Program-made: the position numbers and the translations under genes
Shown: positions 44,298 to 53,088 of the stretch, piece after piece
Layout: the number at the start of each line of letters is the position of its first letter
Position numbering within the stretch: the first letter of the stretch is position 1
Origin: Shimia gijangensis
GTDB lineage: Bacteria > Pseudomonadota > Alphaproteobacteria > Rhodobacterales > Rhodobacteraceae
DNA length: 64,000 nt
Assembly (NCBI RefSeq): GCF_900142085.1
Contig: NZ_FQZQ01000012.1
Span: 62,001 to 126,000, forward strand
Reading direction: 5' to 3'
Notes under the pieces: model-generated
Told to the model about the DNA's origin: nothing
The model's input: only the letters and a program-made list of their open reading frames with translations
Databases searched by the model: none

Positions 44298-45251
44298 TTA
44301 CAGCGGATGCAGGCAGGCCACCTTGTGATCTGTACCTTCTAAGTTCGGCACAGACTTGCGGCAGGCCTCTGTGGCCAACCAACAGCGGGCGGCAAAGGCG
44401 CATCCCAGAGGGACATTCATTGGCGACGGCAATTCGCCTTCTAACTTGATCCGCTCTTTCTTGCCCTCGGGGTCCGCGTGCGGCGTCGTGGACAACAACG
44501 CTTTGGAGTAAGGATGGCGCGGGGTTTCAAACAGCGTTTCTTTCGACGCCTTTTCTACCGCGCGCGCCAGATACATTACGATCACGTCGTCAGCAAAGTG
44601 TTTCACCACGGACAAGTCGTGTGAAATGAACAGATAGGCCAGATCAAGACGGTCCTGCAGTTCGACCAACAGGTTCAGAATTTGCGACTGGATGGAGACA
44701 TCCAATGCCGACACCGGCTCGTCCAAGACCAAAACCTTGGGATCCAGCATCAGGGCACGAGCGATCGCAATCCGCTGGCGTTGGCCACCAGAGAACATAT
44801 GCGGGTAGCGATCATAATGCTCGGGGCGCAAACCGACCATTTCGATCATCTCGCGCGCAGCGGCTTCTCGGTCGGCCGCCGACATGTCGCGACGGTTGAT
44901 GACCAGTGGTTCTTCAAGGATCTGACCAATACGCTGGCGTGGGTTGAGCGAGCCATAGGGGTCTTGGAACACAATCGCCACGGTTTCACGCATGTCAGCC
45001 CAGACCGACGGCGTGATCTCGGTGCCATCGATATTCAACGTGCCTTCGGTGGGTTCTTCGATCATGGTGATCAGCCGGGCCAGTGTGGACTTGCCACAGC
45101 CAGACTCGCCGACGACGGCCAGTGTTTTTCCGGGCGACAATTCAAAATCCACCCCCGCAAGCGCCTTGACGGTTTTGGGTTTGGACAGGAAGCCATCTTT
45201 GACTTCGTAGAAACGGGCCAGATTGCTGGCTTTGACGATGGGTTGAGTCAT
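44298..45251 (-). CDS. dppF: Dipeptide/oligopeptide ABC ATPase DppF/OppF
   Basis: 317 residues with Walker A GESGCGKST, signature FSGGQRQRIAIARAL, Walker B VLVLDEPVSALD, and the oligopeptide-transporter C-terminal extension with Cys residues (CAFAARCWLATEACRKS...C) typical of the oligo_HPY segment. Overlaps dppD (four bases). Second ATPase of a Dpp/Opp-type importer. Confidence 0.93.
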   Translation of the reverse strand: MTQPIVKASNLARFYEVKDGFLSKPKTVKALAGVDFELSPGKTLAVVGESGCGKSTLARLITMIEEPTEGTLNIDGTEITPSVWADMRETVAIVFQDPYGSLNPRQRIGQILEEPLVINRRDMSAADREAAAREMIEMVGLRPEHYDRYPHMFSGGQRQRIAIARALMLDPKVLVLDEPVSALDVSIQSQILNLLVELQDRLDLAYLFISHDLSVVKHFADDVIVMYLARAVEKASKETLFETPRHPYSKALLSTTPHADPEGKKERIKLEGELPSPMNVPLGCAFAARCWLATEACRKSVPNLEGTDHKVACLHPL

Positions 45252-46225
45252 GCCATTTCTCCTGCTTCAATCGCGTCCACATGGTGGCACAGCGCGCGGC
45301 CTTGCTCTGGGCCACATGGAACAGGCGGCGTTTGCGCGCATTTTTCATCTGCAAACTGACAACGAGGCGAGAACAGACACCCCTGAGGCCGGTCAAACTG
45401 TCCCGGGACCACACCCGGGATAGTCGGCAGAATTTTCGACGTCGCACGCTCGGGTAAAGCGCTTAGCAATGCCGAGGTGTAAGGGTGATAAGGATGCCGG
45501 AACAGGTCTTTGACGGGCTGCTCTTCGACCTTTTGGCCGGCGTACTGAACGCTTACGCGTTCCGCAGTCTCGGCGACCACCCCCATATCGTGGGTGATTA
45601 AAACCAGCCCCATATCCTGCTCATCACGCAACCGGATCAACAGATCCAGAATTTGCGCCTGAATGGTCACGTCCAATGCCGTTGTCGGCTCGTCCGCGAT
45701 CAGCAGCTTGGGGTTACAAGCGATTGCCATCGCAATCATCACGCGTTGGTTCATCCCGCCTGACATTTGGTGAGGGAAGGTGTTGAGGCGGCTGGCCGCA
45801 TCAGGGATGCCCACCTGATCAAACAGCTCCACTGCGCGATTGTTTCGTGTGGCGCGGTCCATGCCCATGTGAATGCGCAAGGCTTCCTTGATCTGAAAAC
45901 CAACAGTAAAGCACGGGTTCAGAGACGACATTGGTTCCTGAAAGATCATCGCCATGTCTTTGCCGATGATTGACCGACGCTCGCGCGGGGTGATCTTGGT
46001 CAGGTCACGCCCTTCAAAGCTCATCTCGTCAGCGGTGATTGTGGCGGTCCAGGGCAACAGGCCCATCACCGCCAGCATCGACACGGATTTGCCCGAGCCG
46101 CTTTCGCCCACGATGGCCAACAGTTCGCCCTTTTCAAGGGTCACATCCACACCATCCACGGCCCGGAATTGACCTGAGGCGGTGGCAAAATCGACGGAAA
46201 GGTTACGGATACGTAAAAGGCTCAT
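45248..46225 (-). CDS. dppD: Dipeptide/oligopeptide ABC ATPase DppD/OppD
   Basis: 325 residues. Walker [10 protein letters not shown], signature [15 protein letters not shown], Walker [15 protein letters not shown], and a C-terminal oligo_HPY tail with cysteines ([16 protein letters not shown]). First ATPase, 4 bases downstream of dppC. Confidence 0.93.
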   Translation of the reverse strand: MSLLRIRNLSVDFATASGQFRAVDGVDVTLEKGELLAIVGESGSGKSVSMLAVMGLLPWTATITADEMSFEGRDLTKITPRERRSIIGKDMAMIFQEPMSSLNPCFTVGFQIKEALRIHMGMDRATRNNRAVELFDQVGIPDAASRLNTFPHQMSGGMNQRVMIAMAIACNPKLLIADEPTTALDVTIQAQILDLLIRLRDEQDMGLVLITHDMGVVAETAERVSVQYAGQKVEEQPVKDLFRHPYHPYTSALLSALPERATSKILPTIPGVVPGQFDRPQGCLFSPRCQFADEKCAQTPPVPCGPEQGRALCHHVDAIEAGEMA

Positions 46226-46229
46226 CGCA

Positions 46230-47126
46230 TCAGCTCCTTTTCAGCTTGGGATCAAGGGCGTCACGCAGACCATCGCCCATCAGGTTGATGGCCAAAACTG
46301 TGACAAGGATGGCAAGACCCGGGAAGGTCACAACCCACCACGCCCGCAGGATAAATTCGCGAGCTTCGGCCAGCATGGTGCCCCATTCCGGTGTGGGCGG
46401 CTGCGCACCCATGCCAAGAAAGCCCAGTGCTGCGGCGTCCAGAATAGCGGTCGAGAACGATAGGGCCCCCTGTACGATGATCGGCGCCAGACAGTTGGGA
46501 AGAACCGTGACAAACATCATGCGCCACAATCCAGCGCCTGCAATACGCGCCGAGGTCACATAATCCTTTTGTCGTTCTGCAAGCACAGAGGCCCTTGTGA
46601 GGCGCACATAGTGGGGTTGGAACACAATCGCGATGGCGATCATCGCATTGGTCAGGGACGGTCCAAGAATGGCCACCAGAACCAACGCCAGCAACAACGA
46701 TGGAAAGGCCAGAATGATGTCCATGATCCGCATAATGATTGTATCGAGCCACCGGGGCGCAAACCCTGACAACAGGCCGATCATAACGCCACCGCTTACG
46801 GCGATGCTGACCACGATCACGCCAACAAAGAAAGAAAACCGCGATCCGGCAATCAAACGAGACAGCATATCTCGTCCCAATGGGTCAGTGCCCAATGGAA
46901 AGGCCCAGCTGCCACCTTCCTGCCAAACCGGCGGCTGCAAAATGTGGTCGCGGAATTGTTCGGCGGAATCATAAGGCGCCAACCAAGGCGCCAATGCGGC
47001 GCAAAGCACAAAGGCGACAAAGAACCAAAAGCCGTAAACCGCGCCCCGGTTTTCACTGAAGTAATACCAGAATTCGCGCAAGGCACTTGGGCGCGTTGCG
47101 GCAGCGGGAGTTGCTTGATCAGACAT
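46230..47126 (-). CDS. dppC: Dipeptide ABC permease DppC
   Basis: 298 residues with six hydrophobic helices, an N-terminal cytoplasmic lead (LREFWYYFSENRGAVYGF), LGTDPLGRDMLSRLIAGSRFS and the EAA loop ARIAGAGLWRMMFVTVLPNCLAPI. The start codon overlaps the dppB stop (TGATG). Confidence 0.93.
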   Translation of the reverse strand: MSDQATPAAATRPSALREFWYYFSENRGAVYGFWFFVAFVLCAALAPWLAPYDSAEQFRDHILQPPVWQEGGSWAFPLGTDPLGRDMLSRLIAGSRFSFFVGVIVVSIAVSGGVMIGLLSGFAPRWLDTIIMRIMDIILAFPSLLLALVLVAILGPSLTNAMIAIAIVFQPHYVRLTRASVLAERQKDYVTSARIAGAGLWRMMFVTVLPNCLAPIIVQGALSFSTAILDAAALGFLGMGAQPPTPEWGTMLAEAREFILRAWWVVTFPGLAILVTVLAINLMGDGLRDALDPKLKRS

Positions 47127-48133
47127 CAGCGTTTCCTGATCTTGGGGTTGATCACGCCATAAAGCAGATCAACGGTAAGGTTCACGATCATCACGATCAC
47201 GGCAATCAACAACAGACCTCCCTGCACGACCGGATAGTCGCGACGGAAAATGCTGTCCATCATCCACTTGCCGATACCCGGCCAGCTAAAGATCGACTCG
47301 GTCAGGATGGCGCCGCCCATCAGCACACCGACAGACAGGCCGATCACGGTGATTACCGGGATCAGCGCATTGCGCAACGCATGCACACCGTTGATACGTG
47401 TCGGCGACAGACCCTTGGCGCGTGCGGTGCGGATATAATCTTCACCCAACACCTCGAGCATGGCAGAGCGAGTCTGACGTGCGATCACGGCCAGCGGCAC
47501 AGTGCCCAGAACGATTGTTGGAAGAACCAGATGGTGCACCGCAGATTTAAATGCCCCCTCTTGTCCCGACAAAACGCTGTCGATCAGCATAAAGCCCGTA
47601 ACGTCGTCAAAATAGTAAAGCAGATCTAATCGTCCGGACACGGGCGTCCAGCCCAAGTTGCCCGAGAAGACGATGATCAACAGCAAGGCCCACCAGAAGA
47701 TTGGCATCGAATACCCAACCAACGCGGTAGACATCAACGCCCGATCAAAGAATTTGCCTCTGTTCACAGCTGCGATAACGCCCGCCGGGAGCCCCAATGC
47801 GATTGCAAAAATCATTGCGCAGGTTGCCAATTCGACCGTGGCCGGAAACAGAGCAAAAAACTCGTCCCAGACGGGTTTCTTGGTGACAAAGCTGTTGCCC
47901 AAATCCCCTTGCAGAACGCCTGTCAGATAATCCCAGTACTGCTGGATCACCGGCTTATCAAAGCCCAGCTTCACCACCATTTCCTGATAGCGTTCTTCGC
48001 TCATTCCGCGTTCGCCCGCCATCACGATGATGGGATCGCCCGGCAACACCCGGATGAACATGAACGAGATCAGCGTGACCCCGATAAACGTCGGGATAAA
48101 GGATCCCAGCCTTGTGAAAATATAGCGTAGCAT
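47126..48133 (-). CDS. dppB: Dipeptide ABC permease DppB
   Basis: 335 residues from ATG 48133, beginning MLRYIFTRLGSFIPTFIGVT, the standard DppB start. EAA loop YIRTARAKGLSPTRINGVHALRNALIPVIT near residue 215. Coupled to the M24 peptidase gene upstream by a TGATG overlap. Confidence 0.93.
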   Translation of the reverse strand: MLRYIFTRLGSFIPTFIGVTLISFMFIRVLPGDPIIVMAGERGMSEERYQEMVVKLGFDKPVIQQYWDYLTGVLQGDLGNSFVTKKPVWDEFFALFPATVELATCAMIFAIALGLPAGVIAAVNRGKFFDRALMSTALVGYSMPIFWWALLLIIVFSGNLGWTPVSGRLDLLYYFDDVTGFMLIDSVLSGQEGAFKSAVHHLVLPTIVLGTVPLAVIARQTRSAMLEVLGEDYIRTARAKGLSPTRINGVHALRNALIPVITVIGLSVGVLMGGAILTESIFSWPGIGKWMMDSIFRRDYPVVQGGLLLIAVIVMIVNLTVDLLYGVINPKIRKR

Positions 48134-49227
48134 CAGCGGCCCACAATCATGAGGTCTTTTGGAAAACTTGTCAGCGATATGCATCCGGTCTCGGTGACAA
48201 GAACGTCATCCTCGATCCTGACACCGAAATTGCCAATTTCATAGAGCCCGGGCTCGTTGGTATAAACCATGCCTGCGCGCATCACCTGATGGTTGCCGCG
48301 CATGATATAGGGGGCTTCGTGTACATCGCGCCCCAGCCCGTGGCCGGTTTTGGTGCGAATGCGATCTGCATAGGGTGACGCTTCGAGCACACCAATGACC
48401 GTGTCGTCAATGTCATGAGCGGTCACGCCATCGCGGGTCATTGCGAGCCCAGCCTTGTTGGCCCGCAGCACCGTGTCATAGACATCACGACCTTCGTCCG
48501 AGACGTCACCTACAAATACTGTGCGGGTGATATCGGCGGCAAATCCGTGTTTGCGGGCACCGAAATCAAACAGCAGGGCGTCGCCGGATTGGATCTTGTA
48601 ATCAGGTCGAGCTTTGGCGTGCGGACGGGCTGAGTTATCGCCCGCCGCCACAATCGGGGCAAACGCCTGATCTTCGGCACCTTCGGCGAACAAAGCCTGG
48701 ATCAACGCCTGTTCAACCTCTTTTTCAGTCTGGCCAATACGCACACCCTCCAGAACCCGCGTCAACGCGCGCTCGGAAATGTCGATGGCCGCCTGCATGG
48801 CGGCAATATCTTCTTCGGTTTTGATGATGCGCAGACCGGAAATCTCTTTCTCGGCGTCCACAATCTTTAACTCAGGCATCGCCTTTTTCAGGGCGTGATG
48901 CACAAAGACGCGCATCACCTGACCTTCGACAGCCAGTGACGTCAGAGGCATATGCGCGCCCAGCGCGGCAAAGGCTTCATCATAGCCAGTTTGGTCGCGC
49001 CAGTCGAACACAGGCCCGTCAAAGTCTACCAACGCCCAAGAGCCAAGCTCGAGGTTTGGGACAATGGCGGCGCAGGGACCGCTGACGGGGATCACGGCCA
49101 GAAACGGACGTTCGTGGCTCATGAAAGGTTTGCGAAAGGCACGGATAAAATTTGGGCCGGGAACAAGGGCAATTGCGTCCACATTCAGATCGCGCGCCAC
49201 TTGCCGGTATTCGGACAGGTCCGACAT
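48133..49227 (-). CDS. M24-family Xaa-Pro peptidase (PepQ/PepP-like)
   Basis: 364 residues: a creatinase-type N-terminal domain and a pita-bread metallopeptidase domain. Metal ligands look intact: Asp pair in FDFGARKHGFAADITRT, His in GHGLGRDVHEAP, Glu in YTNEPGLYEIG and in RIEDDVLVTE. Lies inside the dpp operon between the binding-protein gene and dppB, so it may hydrolyse imported Xaa-Pro dipeptides in the cytosol. A creatinase-like activity cannot be excluded. Confidence 0.9.
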   Translation of the reverse strand: MSDLSEYRQVARDLNVDAIALVPGPNFIRAFRKPFMSHERPFLAVIPVSGPCAAIVPNLELGSWALVDFDGPVFDWRDQTGYDEAFAALGAHMPLTSLAVEGQVMRVFVHHALKKAMPELKIVDAEKEISGLRIIKTEEDIAAMQAAIDISERALTRVLEGVRIGQTEKEVEQALIQALFAEGAEDQAFAPIVAAGDNSARPHAKARPDYKIQSGDALLFDFGARKHGFAADITRTVFVGDVSDEGRDVYDTVLRANKAGLAMTRDGVTAHDIDDTVIGVLEASPYADRIRTKTGHGLGRDVHEAPYIMRGNHQVMRAGMVYTNEPGLYEIGNFGVRIEDDVLVTETGCISLTSFPKDLMIVGR

Positions 49228-49249
49228 TTTGAGTTTTCTCCGGGGAAAA

Positions 49250-49285
49250 AAAGAAATGCCGGGGCTGCGATCGGCAGCCCCGGCA
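49250..49285 (-). terminator. Attenuating hairpin after the binding-protein gene
   Basis: TGCCGGGGCTGC (49257-49268) / GCAGCCCCGGCA (49274-49285), loop GATCG, followed on the minus strand by a T-rich run (TTTCTTTTTTT). It sits between the binding-protein gene and the peptidase/permease genes and would keep the binding protein in excess. Confidence 0.8.
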
Positions 49286-49297
49286 TGTGATTTGGTC

Positions 49298-50884
49298 TTA
49301 CTCGACGCTCACACCATAGAAGATGTGGCCGCCCAGTGGGTGGACTTTATAGCCCTTCACCTTTGTGCTCATCGGCATGTAGACAACCGAGTGTGCAATG
49401 GTGGCCCAAGGCGCTTGGTCTTTGAAAACGACTTGTGCTTCTTCATAGAGTTTCGCGCGTTCAGCTTGATCGGTCACGGTCTTCGCTTTGACGATCAGGT
49501 CCTGGAACGGCTCGTGGCACCATTGTGCGCGGTTTGACGCTTCGCGACCGTCACAACCCAGCAACACGGCCAGGAAGTTATCGGGGTCGCCGTTGTCGCC
49601 GGTCCAACCCAGAAGAACAGCGCCATCACGGCTCAGCTCTTTGGAACGCGACAGATACTCGCCCCACTCGTAGGACACGATCTCAACGTTTACGCCAACC
49701 TTGGCAAAGTCTGCTTGCAGCAGTTCAGCCATACGACGGGCGTTGGGGTTGTAAGGACGCTGAACAGGCATCGCCCAAATTTTCATTTCCAGACCAGAAA
49801 CGCCTTCGGCTTCCAGCGCGGCCTTGGCAGCTTCTGGATCGTAGGCGTCGTCAACGATGGCGTCGTTGTAGCCCCACATTGTCGGTGGGATCGGGTTTTT
49901 GGCAATTTGGCCAGAGCCCTGGAACACAACGTCAATGATAGCTTGCTTGTCGATCGCCATGTTCAGCGCTTTGCGCACTTTGGCATTATCGAACGGTGCA
50001 ACCGTGGTGTTGTAGGCCAGATAGCCAACGTTCAGACCCTCTTGCTCCATCATCACGATGTCGCTGTCTGCTTTCATCGCTTCGATGTCAGCAGGGTTTG
50101 GATAAGGCATCACGTGACATTCGCCCGCTTTCATCTTCTGATAGCGTACAGACGCATCAGGTGTGATGGCAAAGATCAGGTTGTCGACGTCAGCGGGTGC
50201 TTTCCAATACTCAGCGTTGGCTTTGTAGCGGATCACGGCGTCTTTTTGGTAGGCCACGAACGAGAATGGACCAGTGCCGATAGGCGCGGCGTTCACCATT
50301 TCAGGCGTACCGGCAGCCAGCATCGCTTCGCCGTATTCGGCAGATACGATAGACGCAAAATCCATCGCCATATTGGCGACAAACGGAGCTTCTGGCTTCG
50401 ACAGTGTGAATTTCACGGTGTAGTCGTCGATTTTTTCGATTGATGTGACCAGCTCACCCATGCCCATGCCACGGAAGTATTCCCAAGTACCGCCAGAAAC
50501 GGCGTTATATGGGTGATCTTCGCTCTGCTGACGCTCAAACGAGAAAATCACGTCGTCGGCGTTGAAGTCACGCGTCGGTGTGAAGTCCGCACTTGAGTGG
50601 AACTTGACGCCTTTGCGCAGGTTGAACGTGTATTCCAGACCATCGTCGCTGGCATCAACAGACTCAGCCAGACCCGGAACAACATTGGTGGTGCCGGTTT
50701 CGAACTCGAGCAGACGGTTGTAGATCGGATGCGAAGACGCATCGAACGTTGTGCCGGCTGTGAACAGGGCTGGGTCAAAGCCTTCGGGCGAACCTTCGGA
50801 ACAATATACCAGCGTGTTAGCAGCAACAGCTGTGGTCGCGGTCAATGCAAATGCTGCACTTGCCGCAAAAAATCGAGATTTCAT
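49298..50884 (-). CDS. dppA: Peptide ABC transporter substrate-binding protein (DppA family)
   Basis: 528 residues from ATG 50884 (GGGAGGTAGAA upstream). A Sec signal (MKSRFFAASAAFALTATTAVAA) precedes a SBP_bac_5 fold with YCSEGSPEGFDPALFTAGTTFDASSH-type opening, YNRLLEFETGT and DPDNFLAVLLGCDG near the C-terminal third, closely DppA-like. First gene of the operon; a hairpin separates it from the next gene. Confidence 0.93.
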   Translation of the reverse strand: MKSRFFAASAAFALTATTAVAANTLVYCSEGSPEGFDPALFTAGTTFDASSHPIYNRLLEFETGTTNVVPGLAESVDASDDGLEYTFNLRKGVKFHSSADFTPTRDFNADDVIFSFERQQSEDHPYNAVSGGTWEYFRGMGMGELVTSIEKIDDYTVKFTLSKPEAPFVANMAMDFASIVSAEYGEAMLAAGTPEMVNAAPIGTGPFSFVAYQKDAVIRYKANAEYWKAPADVDNLIFAITPDASVRYQKMKAGECHVMPYPNPADIEAMKADSDIVMMEQEGLNVGYLAYNTTVAPFDNAKVRKALNMAIDKQAIIDVVFQGSGQIAKNPIPPTMWGYNDAIVDDAYDPEAAKAALEAEGVSGLEMKIWAMPVQRPYNPNARRMAELLQADFAKVGVNVEIVSYEWGEYLSRSKELSRDGAVLLGWTGDNGDPDNFLAVLLGCDGREASNRAQWCHEPFQDLIVKAKTVTDQAERAKLYEEAQVVFKDQAPWATIAHSVVYMPMSTKVKGYKVHPLGGHIFYGVSVE

Positions 50885-51209
50885 TTCTACCTCCCGGGTT
50901 GAAGTTGGTTGCGGCTCTTTTTTTCCCTCGCTCCGCACAGGTTGAATTCCCGCGCATCCTTATGGGTGAGTCCGCACTCAACTTGATATTGTATCCAATC
51001 CGGGAAGGCCAGAGACAACGTACGGAAATCGTCAGGGATTCCAAAACTGAACCCCATACAAAAAGCCCCACTGCAATGGCACCTCTCCAAGGAATGCACC
51101 GCCATGAGCTGCCGCAATCCCTCCGCATTCGCGCCCCAACTCTACATGCTTTGGTCCAAATGTCGCCATACCGATGGATATTCTAAAACGCAGAGTGACA
51201 GGAGTGACT
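50885..51209. other. Divergent intergenic region between dppA and serine protease gene
   Basis: About 325 bases, expected to hold both promoters. No FNR-type box, long hairpin, RNA gene or small gene with a ribosome site was recognised. Confidence 0.5.
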
Positions 51210-51905
51210 ATGCGAGTATTTGGTTTGGTGAGTGTTTTATTGCTGTCGACAGCAGCCCCCTTAAAAAGTGAGCAAACACACAACCGCTCAAACTGGGAAG
51301 CTGTGGGCCGGCTAAACATTTCTGGCCGCACCATGTGCACAGGCGCGCTTATCGCACCTGATCTGGTGGTCACCGCCGCCCATTGCATGTTTGACCCGAC
51401 TTCTGGCAAATCCGTTGCTGCGACAGATATCGTCTTTGACGCTGGATTGCACAATGGTCACGTCAAAGCCCGACGCAAAGTACAGTCCGCAACTATCCAC
51501 CCTGCTTATCGTCACAAGCCACGCGGTCAGGCTGATGTCGGAAGCGATCTCGCGGTTCTGAAACTCAAGAAACCGATTTCGGCACATCTGATCCGCCCCT
51601 TTGCCACCGATGCACGCCCCAATCGTGGCGACACGGTCGGCGTGGTGTCCTACACCATGGATCAGGCCACGACACAAAGCGTCGAGCATCCGTGTCAGGT
51701 TCTTGCCCGGCAACACGATACGCTTGTGATGTCTTGCAAGGTCGAATTCGGAGCCTCTGGAGCCCCTGTCTTTGCAGTGCAGGGCGAAAGCGAGCCACGG
51801 TTGGTTTCGGTCATTTCTTCCAAAGCGCAAATGGGAAATCGGCGTGTGTCTGTGGGCACGGCAGTCGATGATGCTTTGCAGGTGTTGCTAAACGACGCCT
51901 CGTAA
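51210..51905 (+). CDS. Secreted trypsin-like serine protease
   Basis: 231 residues from ATG 51210 with a signal peptide (MRVFGLVSVLLLSTAAPLKS). Chymotrypsin-fold triad visible: His in TAAHCMFDP, Asp in VGSDLAVLKLKKP, Ser in EFGASGAPVFAV. Cysteines CTGAL/AAHC form the usual first disulfide. The GASGAP in place of GDSGGP is common in bacterial V8-like forms and suggests an altered S1 pocket. Ends 12 bases before the convergent HlyD gene; a link to the secretion operon is only positional. Confidence 0.87.
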   Translation: MRVFGLVSVLLLSTAAPLKSEQTHNRSNWEAVGRLNISGRTMCTGALIAPDLVVTAAHCMFDPTSGKSVAATDIVFDAGLHNGHVKARRKVQSATIHPAYRHKPRGQADVGSDLAVLKLKKPISAHLIRPFATDARPNRGDTVGVVSYTMDQATTQSVEHPCQVLARQHDTLVMSCKVEFGASGAPVFAVQGESEPRLVSVISSKAQMGNRRVSVGTAVDDALQVLLNDAS

Positions 51906-51916
51906 GGCCCGCACCT

Positions 51917-53086
51917 CTAAGGTTCGCGAAAGGCATCCCGGGATTTGTAAAGCGGTTTCAGCAGGTACTTCAAAATAGACTTTGACCCAATTTGCAATTC
52001 AACCTGCGCCCGCATGCCGGGGCGAATTTCGATATTGCGCTGCCGGTCCGTAAAGGCATCCGTATCGACGCGGACGGAAACCCTGTAGTATGGCTCGGAG
52101 TTGGCGCGTCTTTCATCTTCAAAGGTATCAGCCGAGATGAAATCCACCTTCCCCTTCAGCGTCCCAAAAATCGTGTAATCATACGTCGTCAATTTGATAG
52201 ATGCGGCCTGCCCCGGCACCACACTGGCGATATTCTCTGGCTTCACGCGGGCTTCGACAAACAATTCTTCGCCCAGTGGAATAATCTCAAAAATCTCTTC
52301 TCCTGGGCGTGCCACCCCACCAATTGTCGTCACGGCAAGGCTGTTGACGATACCTTTCATCGGTGCGCGAATAATTGTCCTGCTCAGTTGATCTGCTGCC
52401 AGCCGTTGTTCGCGCCTGCGGGAGGCAAGATCCTGCAGGGTTTGCGAATATTCTTCGGCGCGTTGCAACTCGGATTGAGTGCCAATTTCATTGTAACGGA
52501 TTTCAGCGTCATTAAAGGCTTTGCGGGTGCGGTTAACCTCAATCAGAGCAACAATCTGTTGTTTGTACATGGTCTCCATCATGCTCAGCTCTTCTGCCGC
52601 CTGCTGCATGATTTCGCGCGCGCCTTCCCGGCGGCTTGCAAAATCGGTTTGACGCGCACTGAGCAGTACGTTTTCAGACGCCAGAATATGCGGTGATCGT
52701 TGCATCAGTTCGTCCGGCACCAAGAACTCATGCGCACCTTCAAGCTCAGCTTCAAGCCGGTATCGTTTGATTTCCAGCGCATCAATCTGGTCCTGCAAAT
52801 CCCCCACCGCAGTGCGAAACCGCGTGTCCTGAAGAGTTGCCAGCACCTGACCAGCTTGCACAGTATCGCCTTGCTGGACCTGCAATTCCTTTAGAATGCC
52901 GCCTTCGAGGTTCTGAATGATCTGCGCTCTTGAAGATGAAACAATCTCTCCGTCTGCCCGTACAATCTCATCAACCCAGGCAACCGCTGCCCAGCAGAGG
53001 AATGCCAGAACAACAAGACCCACGACCCGAATAATCCGCCCCGGAAGCAAAGTGGCTTCTGCAAATCCGGTTTCCACGCTGGCCAT
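51917..53086 (-). CDS. Type I secretion membrane-fusion protein (HlyD family)
   Basis: 389 residues with one N-terminal TM (IRVVGLVVLAFLCWAAVAW), lipoyl halves (DGEIVSSSRAQIIQNLEGGILKELQVQQGD), a coiled-coil hairpin (about 100-250) and the HlyD C-terminal beta domain (GMRAQVELQIGSKSILKYLLKPL at the end). Periplasmic adaptor between the ABC exporter and outer-membrane TolC. Two bases after the exporter gene. Confidence 0.93.
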   Translation of the reverse strand: MASVETGFAEATLLPGRIIRVVGLVVLAFLCWAAVAWVDEIVRADGEIVSSSRAQIIQNLEGGILKELQVQQGDTVQAGQVLATLQDTRFRTAVGDLQDQIDALEIKRYRLEAELEGAHEFLVPDELMQRSPHILASENVLLSARQTDFASRREGAREIMQQAAEELSMMETMYKQQIVALIEVNRTRKAFNDAEIRYNEIGTQSELQRAEEYSQTLQDLASRRREQRLAADQLSRTIIRAPMKGIVNSLAVTTIGGVARPGEEIFEIIPLGEELFVEARVKPENIASVVPGQAASIKLTTYDYTIFGTLKGKVDFISADTFEDERRANSEPYYRVSVRVDTDAFTDRQRNIEIRPGMRAQVELQIGSKSILKYLLKPLYKSRDAFREP

Positions 53087-53088
53087 GC